A DNA stretch of 64,000 nt. Origin: Eopsaltria australis. Its lineage: Eukaryota; Chordata; Aves; Passeriformes; Petroicidae. The position numbers and the translations under genes were made by a program. Numbering within the stretch: position 1 is the stretch's first letter; the number at the start of each line of letters is the position of its first letter. Below the pieces are notes generated by a model that saw nothing but the letters and a program-made list of their open reading frames with translations, made no database searches and was not told the DNA's origin. Positions 32,956-43,440 of this stretch are shown in pieces. The stretch covers positions 744,001 through 808,000 of the forward strand of contig JAVTVJ010000228.1 in the NCBI GenBank assembly GCA_034509425.1, read 5' to 3'.

Positions 32956-33786
32956 AGGGAAATGCTCCTTGCACTATGTAACCTCTGGGAGCTGAATAAG
33001 AGGATATATTTTGCTCAGGGGACAACAACCCCACGGCTTCACTCCTGGGGTGGGATGAGAATTGTCACAGTCCCAACAAAACCAAAACCTGGCTCTTGTG
33101 ACTCAGCCAACCCAACCACATCATTCCTGCCTGTGTTGCTGTGGATGTTACTGTGGCTCTGGCTTGCTCTTCCTCTGCTCTTCCAGGAAGACCCCCCTGA
33201 ATCTCCAGCAGGCTTGGAGGCAGGGGATGCTGGAAGTCTCACTCAAGTCTATTTACCACCCAATTCCCAGGCTAGCACTGCAGACTTGAGCTGCAACAGG
33301 GAATCTGAGACCCTAAAGGACAATGATCCTACCGTGAGGACAGTCCTGCCTCCCTACAATTCCTTCATTGCAGAAACCCAAGGCACATTACATCTTACAA
33401 CCTTGCACCAAGGACTCACCATCTTTGGGACTGTCCATCAGCTTGTGAATTTCAACCTTTTCCTTTCTGGAGGTTAACCACAACTGCTTATTGGGGTAGA
33501 TGGGGTTTGGAAGCAGAGCTGGAAAAACACAGCACAAAATCCTCCTTGCTTCTATAAAATCTTCAAAATACAGATTACCATTTAAAAAGGGACTAAATGT
33601 CAAAAAGGTTGTTCAGTTGGCATCCTTCATCTGCAGAGCTTTATGGTCCCCAGCACTCCTCTGTGCTCTGCCCTGCTGCAACAGAGAAAAGGCTCGGTGC
33701 TGCTGCCTGAGGCCATGGCCACGAGGAACGATTACAAACCTGGATGGGAAGGGCAACTTCATGCTTGCTGCTCCTTCAGAGTGTCA
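32956..33786. other. Unique sequence between CR1 copy and LTR
   Basis: No gene is recognised. The plus-strand frame of 215 codons at 32830-33477 runs partly through the antisense of CR1 and is therefore not credible. The AT-richer part 33480-33610 (for example TTCTATAAAATCTTCAAAAT) might be a conserved element. Confidence 0.45.
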
Positions 33787-33791
33787 GGTGC
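33787..33791. repeat. Target site duplication, left copy (GGTGC)
   Basis: GGTGC lies directly before the LTR end TGTAGTGG and is repeated directly after the other LTR end. The two preceding bases (CA) also match the end of the LTR, so the duplication could be read as 7 bp if the LTR ends two bases earlier. Confidence 0.75.
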
Positions 33792-33923
33792 TGTAGTGGT
33801 TTGAGTTCGCTGATTTGAATTTCTGCCTAAACATCAGCACACTTACCAGAGTTTATTCAATTTTTGTTGTGAGGTAAGGATTAGGAGTAGGCAAAGTAGG
33901 CTCAAATTTTAAAGAATATAAAG

Positions 33924-33929
33924 TTTATT
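33924..33929 (-). promoter_or_regulatory. LTR polyadenylation signal (AATAAA)
   Basis: AATAAA on the minus strand, about 135 bases before the end of the LTR, is a sensible position for the R/U5 boundary. Two further copies at 34091-34096 and 33852-33857 make the exact cleavage site uncertain. Confidence 0.5.
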
Positions 33930-34820
33930 AACAGACTTAAAAAAGGGAAAAAAACCAAGAGAAAACTAGAACAAAACCTTCAGAACACCTCTTCTCCCCC
34001 TACTTCTCCATTTCTTCCCCACTGACAACACAAAAAACCAACACATTGAACTTTCAGTCAGTTTACTACCTCTAAAATAGTCTTTTTCAGTTTATTTAGG
34101 GAGAGAAGTTTCTCTTGTTTATACTATCGACTTCTCCACTAGAAAATATAGTTTTTTATGGGCTTAGCCTCACAACTAGCAGCTGCCTGGGAGGAAAATC
34201 TGCTTGTTGTGGAAGATGCCTCCCACACTAGTAGCCTTCTCACAGCTAATACAGTGGGCTATGGGGTACTCTTTTAAGGATGAGTAGTTCTATTATAGCA
34301 GCAAAGAAAATCCACTTCTGTTACTGGCAACACAAGTCCTCTTTTATCACTCGCCAGGGCAAGGGACTGATAACAGCTTCTTCTCTGTCTCTGCTCAAGC
34401 CTCTCATCAGGCTGCAATTACTTCAACATCTACTTATCTCTACACAGGTGCCTTGGCTCACTGGCTGCAGTTAGAAAATCACATCCCCCTTTTTGACCAT
34501 TTCCTCATATATTACAGGGAATATTTTAGCTTAGTCCTAACCATGGTTTCACAAAAGAATTTTTAGCTTCACTATTAAAGCACTCCTCATGCTCCTCCCT
34601 CTAGGTATTGGCTCTGCTTCCTTCATTGATTTTAGAGTCTCTATGCTGTATTTCTGTAGGTGTCCTCACTCTTTTCTCTCTGTGCAGGGGAGGATGGGTG
34701 TCTGGAAGTTTCATTTGAGCAGTGAGAGGGTTAATCTCTTTCAGGCCTTGCAATGGTCACATGGTCTCCCTCCCCCCACTTCCCCCCTGCACTGTTCAAG
34801 AGCAGCATCTCAGCATCCAA

Positions 34821-34945
34821 GCTGAGGGGTAGGAGAGCAAGGGCTCGGCCTTGCCTGGACATGACTGGAATTTACAGCTGAGCTGAGGGGGATAAGAGAG
34901 AGCAAGGCCTCAGCCCTGCCTGATCATGGCTGGAATCTATGACTC
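34821..34945 (-). repeat. 61-bp tandem duplication inside the LTR
   Basis: Two diverged copies start with GCTGAGGGG at 34821 and 34882. Both contain a GAGAGCAAGG, then a GCCCTGCC or GGCCTTGCC block, and then ATGNCTGGAATNTA. Internal duplications like this often distinguish LTR subfamilies. Confidence 0.75.
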
Positions 34946-35121
34946 AGCTGTGTCTGAACCCAGAAGGGCTCAGCTGCAGCTCCAAACCCCCTTTCCCCAC
35001 CCTCCCTCTAAAAGGGGGTGGGGGGGATAAGGGCCCAGTCTTACTGGAGGGAGGAAGCACAGCACCTGCTTCTCTGGCAAAAGCCAGAAGGCAAGAAAGG
35101 GAGACCGTCAGGCGTCCTCTG

Positions 35122-35129
35122 CTTATATA
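35122..35129 (-). promoter_or_regulatory. LTR TATA box with upstream CCAAT boxes
   Basis: The minus strand reads CCCTATATAAGC here, a strong TATA box. CCAAT words lie 37 and 77 bases upstream and again about 206 bases upstream, a normal arrangement for a retroviral U3 promoter. Transcription would start near 35095 and run leftwards. If still active it could drive a transcript into the sequence left of 33792. Confidence 0.6.
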
Positions 35130-35370
35130 GGGCTTTTGGTTCCCTCAAAGGCGGATCAACTTTTAATTGGTTGGCATACCTATCAATACTCAAGACTAGC
35201 TGGTTATTGGTTCTGTCTCTCAGTAAGGAAATTGTATTACTTCCTGCAGCATGGGTCACTTCTGAGATAGACCCCTGCTGGGCAAACCCAGGAGAGGTGC
35301 ATAGAGATCAAAGAGCTTCCCCTTGTTTGGCTTCATTGGTTTGCTGTGAAACTCTAAATGTCATAGCACA

Positions 35371-35375
35371 GGTGC
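35371..35375. repeat. Target site duplication, right copy (GGTGC)
   Basis: This is an exact copy of the pentamer on the left side of the LTR. The perfect match suggests an insertion younger than the worn CR1 copies nearby, although five bases carry little dating power. Confidence 0.75.
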
Positions 35376-38300
35376 CCTTGAAGCACCTCTACTGTGCAAG
35401 TCTGATCCAAGATAATAAAGGAAAACCTTAGGTTCCTTCCAGCTGTTCCAAGAGAAAGGGAGTCTGACCACAAGCTGAAGCAGCAGAGCCCAGGGTGTTA
35501 GAGTGGTCTCTGGTTCCAACTCCTCTGCTCAGGGCTGGGATGACCACTGGCTCTGGTATTCTGGACATGAGTCCCTGCTCTTGTTTCCTCATGACTGGCT
35601 CCCTGTGCAGACAGCTCTGTTCAGGGTGTGTCAGCCATGGATAGTAAGCCAAGCTGACCTTGTTGGACTGGCTCTGCAGTTTTTCATCCGCCCTTTACTT
35701 TTCTTTTGTCTCCTGAACCTGTTTTTTACCCCTGAGACTTCAGCCCCAGCTCTGCATGGAGAGAAGGTGCAGTTTCATGTGCAAATGGGGCCAACACTTG
35801 CCTCTCTCTGTAGGCTACTGGAGTCAGCACAACGGGCTGATCCTCATCAATCTGCTCCATCCAAGTCCCTGCCAAGAGCTGCCTGTGCCCTGGACGTGCA
35901 CCAGGGCAGGGTCTGGCTGTGTGCAGCAGCACAGTGGCCACAGGGGTGGCCACACAGGGTCATCCCAGCTCTGCCGCTGGCACTCCTGGCCCCTCACATG
36001 CAGCACAACTGCGTTTCAAAGAGTGTGTCCTGACATAGTGTTTCTGGCCACATTTGGAGATGATTAATTAGTAGAAAGGAAACAGGTTTAGAAATGAGGA
36101 CCAGCTGCCAGCTGAAACAGGGAGCAGTGGTAAGTTTATTGCAAAGGCCAAAGGCTGTGAGCAGCAGCTTTGGAGGGTTTTGGGGATCCTTGCAGCTAAT
36201 TGCTATGTGACAAACCCTTCTTGTCTCTGCAAGCAGCCCGTGTGGGACTGAGACCAGCTTGTGGTGATCTATGGTGCCTCAACTACAGCTTTTTTTCAGA
36301 GCTAACCAACAGACAGGCTTGTTTTACTCTACCAGTTGACCATGTTTGATTCAAAAAAGGCATGAGAGAAATGTTGGTGTGTTCGTAGCTGTTGAAGGCA
36401 GTGATTTGGATGTCCCTAAGTAGCTGACCACCCCCAGGAAGGTCTCATGTGAGTTCTGTGATCTGGCAGGGCTGGACACACAGCTCCAGCCCTTCTGTTG
36501 CAACCTTGTGGGGTATCTCTAAATGCACCCCTGTGAGCTCCCAACAAAATTATTCTTTTCTTTCCTTTTCTTAGCATTCTTTCTGAATGTAGGACCCAAC
36601 AAACCAGGAGATGGGCCACAAGGGATATTGGGCAAGGCAGACCCTGAATGAGAACACCCTTGCTGACAACTCCTGCCTCGTGCTGTCTGCTGGGGCTCAA
36701 GTTCAGGCTTGACTTCCAGGCAGGTATTTTGGGGATTCTTCTCTGTAAAAAATTATCCTTCCTTTGAATATCTTAATTAAATATAACTCTGTTGCCTCCA
36801 TATTTTTTTCTGAGGTCACAATATTCAGGGTGTCCCAAACATGCATGACTGTCCTTCTTTCCCTACTTTGTGCACCCCATGATTCCCATGTCTCCACCTC
36901 CTTAGTGGCTCAACAGGGGCTGGTGGGGATAGCACCAGTGTTCAGCTCCAGTGTAGGGGACCGGCTGGGAGAGGGGACCACACTGTGGGCTTGTGCCTCA
37001 TGGGACTCTCAAGAGCCCCTGGCTGCAACTCAGACATATCCATATATATGTGAGGCATCTTCTGCATGGGTGGCTTGGACCTCCTGGAGAGGCCCTGGGA
37101 GAAAGTGGCTGAAAATCAGGAGTTTCACCCTTGTGGAAATTGTGGTATTTCAGAATTTGCACCTGTCCTCAAGAGGGTGATAAAAATCAACTTTTCAAAA
37201 TCTTCCCTGGGCTAGAAATTTAAAAAAAAAGAGACGGCAGCAATGCTCAATTCTGAAAACTTCATTTTCAGTTCCCACACACTGGTCTGTGTCCTCTGGA
37301 GCTGGTGAGGCATCATTTTTCTCCCCGGACCAAGCTTTGCAGGAGGTTTCATGTCAAACTGATGTCAAACTGCTCAGGTTTGACTAAATAAGCTTGAGGC
37401 TTGGTCTTTGGGAGGAAACCAGAACTGTCCTAGAGGGAAGACATTACTTTTGCAGAAGCCATGTGTTCTGGCTGCTGATCACCAGTGCTGAAGGCAAGTG
37501 AGGCTTGGCTGAACAAGAAGAGCAGAATGTCCCAAAAGTGGAGACAAGCAACCTTGCACAGGTCTGGTCACCTCTGCCCAGCCAAGGGGTCTCTGCTCTG
37601 AGCTCGTGGGCAGAGCATTGTGGAGTTCAGCCATCTGTGGCTGGGTGGGAAGGACCACCTCAAGGTTACTGATGGAGGTAACCAGAGCATGATACTCCAT
37701 GGTGAATACATGGAGTATCTTTCTCCTGCCACTTTTCTCAGAGCAAATGCTTAGAAGTCTGTGGGTAAGTCAGTATTCCACTGGTTGGAAAAGGGGAAGT
37801 CCCAGTCCTTCACCTTATGTATGTGGTCTCACCAGAAACCACGGCTGAGGCTCTCTATCCCCACAAGGCAGTGGGATGCCAAGCTGGAGGGACAGATGGG
37901 CAAGTGGGAGTGATCTGCACCCTGGCCAGGTCTATCTTTTCTTTACTGAGAGGAACAAGAATAATGAAATGCCTGATTCCTTTATTTCCCTTGGGACTGG
38001 CTGTCCCCACAGGCTCCTGCCCTGGCTTGGGCTGTTGGTAGGGCAGATCTGTGCAGCAGATGATCTCCTCCTTGAGGTAGGAAAGAAGTTCCTACCTCTT
38101 TTCTGTAAAAAACATAAATTAATATCACAGGAGATGATGTTACCTGCAGCAAGGCCTGACAGCACCTAATGTGAACCAGCAGCTCCCAGGTCCAGAGCTG
38201 TTCACAGACACCCCCAGCACTCTGCTTAGGGCTAGTCATTACTCCTTTTTTGGAGACATTTAGCCAGGGAAGTTGCTGGGGGATGGTCTCCCCATTTTGG

Positions 38301-40135
38301 GGGATGTGGATCCTGTGGTTTCAGGCACCCTTGAGGGTGAACATGCCTGACCCAGGATATTCGGCTGCTGTCCTTGTGGGACACCTGCTCTGGTTGCAGC
38401 GGGGCATTGCAAGAGATGCCTGCATGGAGCTGGGGTGATGGTGTAGGGTCTGGGTGAAGGGGGGGACTCAGGTGCCCTGGCATGGAGGGTGCTGTGCGTG
38501 AGCCTGGGTGGGGAGGAGAGAGTGATCCTGAGGGACAGGAGAGCAGGTGGAGGCAGTCCCGCTCTGTAGACAGGGGGTCTCTGGACATGCCCACCCCAGC
38601 CCCACAGCCGTGGGAGGTGGGGCATTGCCTCTCCAAGCTGCTCCCCTGGCTGCAAAGCCCTACAGCCAGGATGACTTGGAGGCACTTTGCCCTGCCAGAG
38701 TGAGCCAGATCCTGTGCCTGGCAGGCAGAGCTCAGCTTAACTGGGGTAATTAGAGTGTAGGACCACTGAAGGCATTCAAGAAGGCAACATATTTGGGATG
38801 TCACATGTGTATCCTGCTTTATCTATTCCCTCTCCAGGGAAGCCCAGCAGAGAGCTGAAATTCAGGGTGGCAGGGGCCACCCCACCACCCACCCTCTCTC
38901 ATTACCATTGCCTCTTACCCTGGGCGGTTCTTCCCTTGACTTGCCCTGCCTGATCCTCTGCAAAGCTCAGCATCAAGGCTGGAACTTGGAGCTGAAGGAG
39001 AGAATGGGGTCCCTCCAGTGCCATGGCCTCTCTGTGGCCACACTGCCAGTCCCAGCACTGCTGACTCCTGATGGGCTAACAAGGGCTGCTGGCTGGGAGC
39101 CAGACTTGGCCTCAGTTAGGACCACACAGGACAGCCCCAGTCTGAACTGGTGGACAGAGCCTTGTGCTGCTGGATAGTGCTGCTTCCAGCTGTGGGGCCT
39201 GGATCCATCCTGGTACTGCCAGCTGGTTCTGACCCTGTTGCACCACATCTGGCTGACTGTGCCTTTATCCTCCTGGGCACCAGAGGAGGATGGGCTGGCA
39301 GCTCTAAGCTGGCACTCAGCTGCTGTGTTGGGGTGGTCTCTGATCCCAGGGTGAGGACCAGACATGTCTTCATCTTCAGGTCAGTGTAGGGGTGGTGTGG
39401 TTGCATCCCAACCTCAGTTGTGGAAGTTTCCAGTCAACATGGAAAACTCAAGCCCTTGTGTGGGAAGCGTGGGAAAACAGCAGGTGAAGACAGATGGATG
39501 TTTATGAAAAATGTTTGCAATGTGTCAGTTTCTAAGCCTACAATGGCGTTTTGCTGGCTTTCTGATGGAGTTGTGGTGGAAAGGTGTTGGCATGGCTTAT
39601 TCGGATGTGTGCCCATGGGAACATAATGGTGGCTTGCCAAGTTTTAGATCAACTTCCCATCCTAGAGATAAGGCAGGAAGCCACCACCTGAGTGGCCCAG
39701 ACCCTCAATCAAACCAGCTCCTCTTTGGGGGATGGTGTAAGGAAGATCACTTCAGCCACTCCTTTTTGGGCAGCCATGAATAGAGGCAGGAGGTGAATTT
39801 CTGGAGCTGATTGTCATGGAATGTGGCACCACCTCACTGACCCCAGGGCCTTGCTCCCCCCTTGATGTGAATTGCGCAGGGATGCTCTGGACATAAAATC
39901 ATGAATCAGATGGATATCCTGCTTCATGGAGACATTTCCCTGTGCAAGGAAATGTTCAGCACAGGGTGAAATGTCTCGTGGTGCTGTCAGACCCACTGAT
40001 CTCTCACTTCTGTGGCTGCAGGAATCAACCGCCTACTCTGGGACCAGAGCTGGCCTCAAACCTGCTGCAATGTGGCAGAGGTGGTGATGAGGAGGGGGTT
40101 CTTTCAGCAGACTGCCACTTCTAAATCTATCTTCC
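35376..40135. other. Unique sequence, no gene recognised
   Basis: Frames of up to 190 codons (38232-38804, minus) overlap frames on the other strand and show no domain. The interval 36080-36420 is comparatively AT-rich with words such as GCTAATTGCTATGTGAC and might contain a conserved element. No repeat I can name is visible. Confidence 0.5.
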
Positions 40136-40510
40136 TAACACAGGCTGTCTTTGAAGGAAAGCTCCTGAGTGTGCGTTTCATTAAGATTTAATAAAGCAGC
40201 TGCCTGTTCCTGAAGAACAAAATGATTATTAGACTCGTTATTGAGGATTAATAGCTATGTAATCAGCATGTATCTGGTTCCTACAGGCATCTATTACATA
40301 GCTTCTAAACCTCAGTGAATATGTTTCTAATTGGCTTTTAAGAACATGCTGTTGCTTTATTAAACCCTAATTAAATGCATATTGGGTGAAGTTCATTCAG
40401 AAGTGGTTATTGCAAACTACTTGTCATTACCTAATATGTGCAGCCTAATGGGTCTTCAGCTTATTTGCTCTGTTAATTATTAGATTTTATGGCCTTTGTT
40501 TGGGCTTTGT
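40136..40510. promoter_or_regulatory. AT-rich candidate conserved enhancer-like element
   Basis: About 375 bases have markedly higher AT content than either flank. They contain no simple repeat and a dense set of homeodomain-type TAAT/ATTA cores: ATGATTATTAGACTCG, GAGGATTAATAGC, CCCTAATTAAATGC, CTGTTAATTATTAG and others. Non-repetitive AT-rich islands with this motif density are characteristic of deeply conserved developmental enhancers in vertebrates. I cannot align it here, so conservation is inferred. It is the best candidate in the window for a functional non-coding element. Confidence 0.4.
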
Positions 40511-41434
40511 TTTTGTAAACTGGGTTGCATATGTTGTTTCCTTCCCTATTCAAAGCCTTCCCGAGAAATGGGTACTGCTGGACAGGCAGGGACTGGCACT
40601 GGGTTTTATGAAGAGAGGCTCTTCCCAGTCTAGAGTTTTTAAGGGATGCTCATATGTCTCCTGCTTGCATTGGGCTCAACTGTAGTGGAAAGCAAGTCTT
40701 CAGGATGGGCTGAGGGTTTCAGGATAGGCTCCAGCCTGGACTATAGTGGGGCCACCTTGGGGCTTGAGCAAAAGGCCTTTACAGGCTCAGCTGCAGCTTC
40801 CACTTGGGACCTGACAAACCCTCCAGCCTTGTTTATATCCATTTCCTGCCAGGTGGAAGTACTAGGTGGGGCAGCCACACCAGCCACCAGCAGCATCATC
40901 CTTGGTTTGTCTTGGTGCCTGCAAAGTGAGGGTGCTGGTTCTGTCTTCACACAGGCTCTGAGTTCCATCAAGCATCTGTTACATGTCTGCAAGCCTCTTT
41001 CCCAAAACCCTGCGAGCATAAATTGTAAGACACCCAAAATTAGGGGATGTGGAGGAGGTTGGAGTGCAGACTCTGGCTGAACAGCAGAACAAGGGATGCT
41101 GATGTGGTGTTTCAGCAGAAAAGAAGTGCTGCATGTGTGGTAAGTCAGTAAAATGCTAATGGGAGGATGCAGCATTGAGCACTATAGCGTGGCTGAGCTC
41201 TGGGAAACTGCATGGATTTCGGTTTGAAACCTATTTTCTGTATTTTTTTTCCTGACAGTATCAGAACATGTCCTTTCAGCAGATTCAGGACAGGCCATTT
41301 CTAGGGCAGGTTAGGGAAAAAGTGACACTTTGTAATCTGCTGTTGCATGATGTTTTCTAAGGCAAAATGGAAAAGTCAAAATCAAGTGAAGTCAGAATCA
41401 GAGCATAAAATGGTTCAGTTTGCCCAAGCAGAGG
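40511..41434. other. Unique sequence, nothing recognised
   Basis: There is no domain-bearing frame. Opposing frames of 144 codons at 40646-41080 (plus) and 40741-41175 (minus) overlap each other and are not credible genes. Confidence 0.5.
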
Positions 41435-41758
<324 letters not shown>

Positions 41759-41821
41759 CAGGGAGAGGCAGGAATTTTTCATTGTTTAAGAATTTCAGAA
41801 GTCCCCAGAGTTTCTCAGAGG

Positions 41822-42310
41822 GGGACGGTGCCAGCGTTAGCACAGCATCTAGTCCCTATCCTTTGCGCTGCACTGCTGCCCCGCTCTCCAGTGAGCCCGA
41901 GTGCCGTTCTCGGGGCTCAGGTGCCTCCCCGGCAGTGTCTCGAGGTTACCCGGGGACGTCGGCCGCACCTCAGTGGGTGTGTCTGGCTCCGCGGTGGGTG
42001 GAGGCAGGTTGTCAGAGGTTCAGAGGGGAAGCGGGTCATCTTGGGCTCGTCTCCAGCTGCTGAACCACAGAGGCAACACTGCCAGCGGGTGCCTGATCCC
42101 GTGCCCACATCACGGTGGCTCACGTGCTGCTTGGGCTGTCATCCCTGTCCCTGCTCCTGACGCCTTGCACGGGGCTAAGCTCAGCTCCCAGCCGCAGGCT
42201 GCCCTGGTCAGGCAGAGCACCCGGCTCCAGGGGCTGGCTTTGGTAAAAGTCTCTGCCCCTGACAGCCGCCTTTGGATCCTCAACTTCCTGCCACTCCGGA
42301 TGCTCTGACT
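41822..42310. promoter_or_regulatory. Moderately CpG-rich segment
   Basis: I count about 21 CpG in the first 305 bases, with clusters such as ACCCGGGGACGTCGGCCGC, and further CpG to about 42310. Bird bulk DNA is CpG-depleted, so this suggests an unmethylated region. It is weaker than the island at 54.9 kb and no TATA or initiator stands out. It could mark a promoter of an unannotated transcript. Confidence 0.35.
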
Positions 42311-43129
42311 CATGGAGAATGAGCACCTCGCCCGAACTTTCACCTCCAACTTGAACCACCCCCAAGTCAAATTTGCTAATGCTTGAAACCTTCAGTTAGC
42401 CCCCCTCCCCCTATTTTTTTTAGGTTTTCCAGCCTTTGTACTTTCTTGTTGGAAGCAAGGGTGCCAAAATACTTTGCAAAAGGCTATTCTTGCAGTGCTT
42501 CCCAGCCCTTCCCTCGCTAGGAAATGCCGGAAACCGTGGGAGCAAGCCTGCTCACTGGAGAGCCGCAGCGCAGGTTTTGCAGACCCTGGAGACTGGGAGA
42601 AGCTTGAACTTCCCCAGGCATGGACCTCTCTCCAAAGCCAACAGGAACTCAGAAACTTTGGGGCCTCTTTGGTTTTTCCCCTCTCTAGACCTTGAATCTT
42701 TCAACTCAGCCTTTGTGTTACATTTTTATGTTGCATGAATATGCCCTTATTTTTCTAATTAGGGTCGCAAATTCCTCATTAAAACTGCCTGCAGGCCAGG
42801 GTTTGTCTTGCTTGACTTAAGGCCAAATCAGAGAGGTATCCAGTCTTGGAGCTGTATCTCCTTGCCCTCTGGCAGAGCCAATGGACAAAGAAAATGATCC
42901 AGACCTTGGAGGCAGCTCTCCTGGGATAAGGGTTCCCCTTCTCTGTGGCAAAAGGGGGAGACCACCCAGCTGAATGAAGGAACACGAAAGGCTTTAAGAG
43001 GCATCACCAAGAGAAGTCAAAGAGAACCTCCTCTTCCTCCTGAGCTTCAGTGGGGATGGAGATCCATGTGCTCTGCAGAGACAATCTGGTCTGAAATTTA
43101 AGAGCAATAAACTGCTTGTTTGTTCATTT
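42311..43129. other. Unique sequence, nothing recognised
   Basis: The region has mixed composition without nameable repeats, and its frames are all 100 codons or shorter. Confidence 0.5.
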
Positions 43130-43440
43130 AACATTTCCCAATGACTTTGCTGCCGGCTATTTTATTTCAATGGGCTTCCCCTTCCTCTAGCTTTATCAAG
43201 ATTTTCTTCTCCTTCCTAGAAAATGCACGGGAAAGGGGACAGGAGAATGTTTCCTTTCCTGTGGAAATAGCATTTGGCTTCTTACCTGCCCTGTGTGGGG
43301 AAAGAGGGAAAAATTCACAGCAAAGTCAAACATGAAAAATTTTCACTTTGAAATTTCCCTAAAAATAAAAGAAGCAGAACGTTTGGCAAATCCTTTTGGC
43401 CACAATTTCCTTTTGTTCCATTTGCAGCCATGGAGACAAG
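43130..43440. other. AT-rich non-repetitive block, candidate conserved element
   Basis: This interval is AT-richer than its neighbours (for example GGCTATTTTATTTCAATGGG and TTTTCACTTTGAAATTTCCC) and free of simple repeats. It includes a near-palindromic TTTTCACTTTGAAA segment. There is no coding signal. Possible conserved non-coding DNA, judged by composition only. Confidence 0.25.

Larger units (their letters stand above)
33792..35370 (-). mobile_element. Solo LTR of an endogenous retrovirus, about 1.58 kb
   Basis: The element is bounded by TGTAGTGG at 33792 and AGCACA at 35370, the TG...CA ends expected of an LTR, and is flanked by a matching 5-bp duplication. The orientation is minus. On that strand CCAAT boxes lie at 35335-35339, 35206-35210 and 35166-35170, followed by a TATA box (TATATAAG at 35122-35129) and, farther downstream, polyadenylation signals AATAAA at 34091-34096, 33924-33929 and 33852-33857. 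This implies U3 of about 270 bases and an unusually long R. A 61-bp tandem duplication lies at about 34821-34945. There is no gag, pol or env sequence on either side, so the provirus was lost by recombination between its two LTRs. A 5-bp duplication is usual for ERVL-type or some ERV1-type elements; the family assignment is inference. Confidence 0.85.

Noticed and set aside
32830..33477. A 215-codon plus-strand gene
   Set aside because: Its first part is the antisense of the CR1 copy and the remainder has no motif.
33787..35375. A full endogenous provirus
   Set aside because: No second LTR, primer-binding site or gag/pol/env remnants flank the LTR, so it is a solo LTR.
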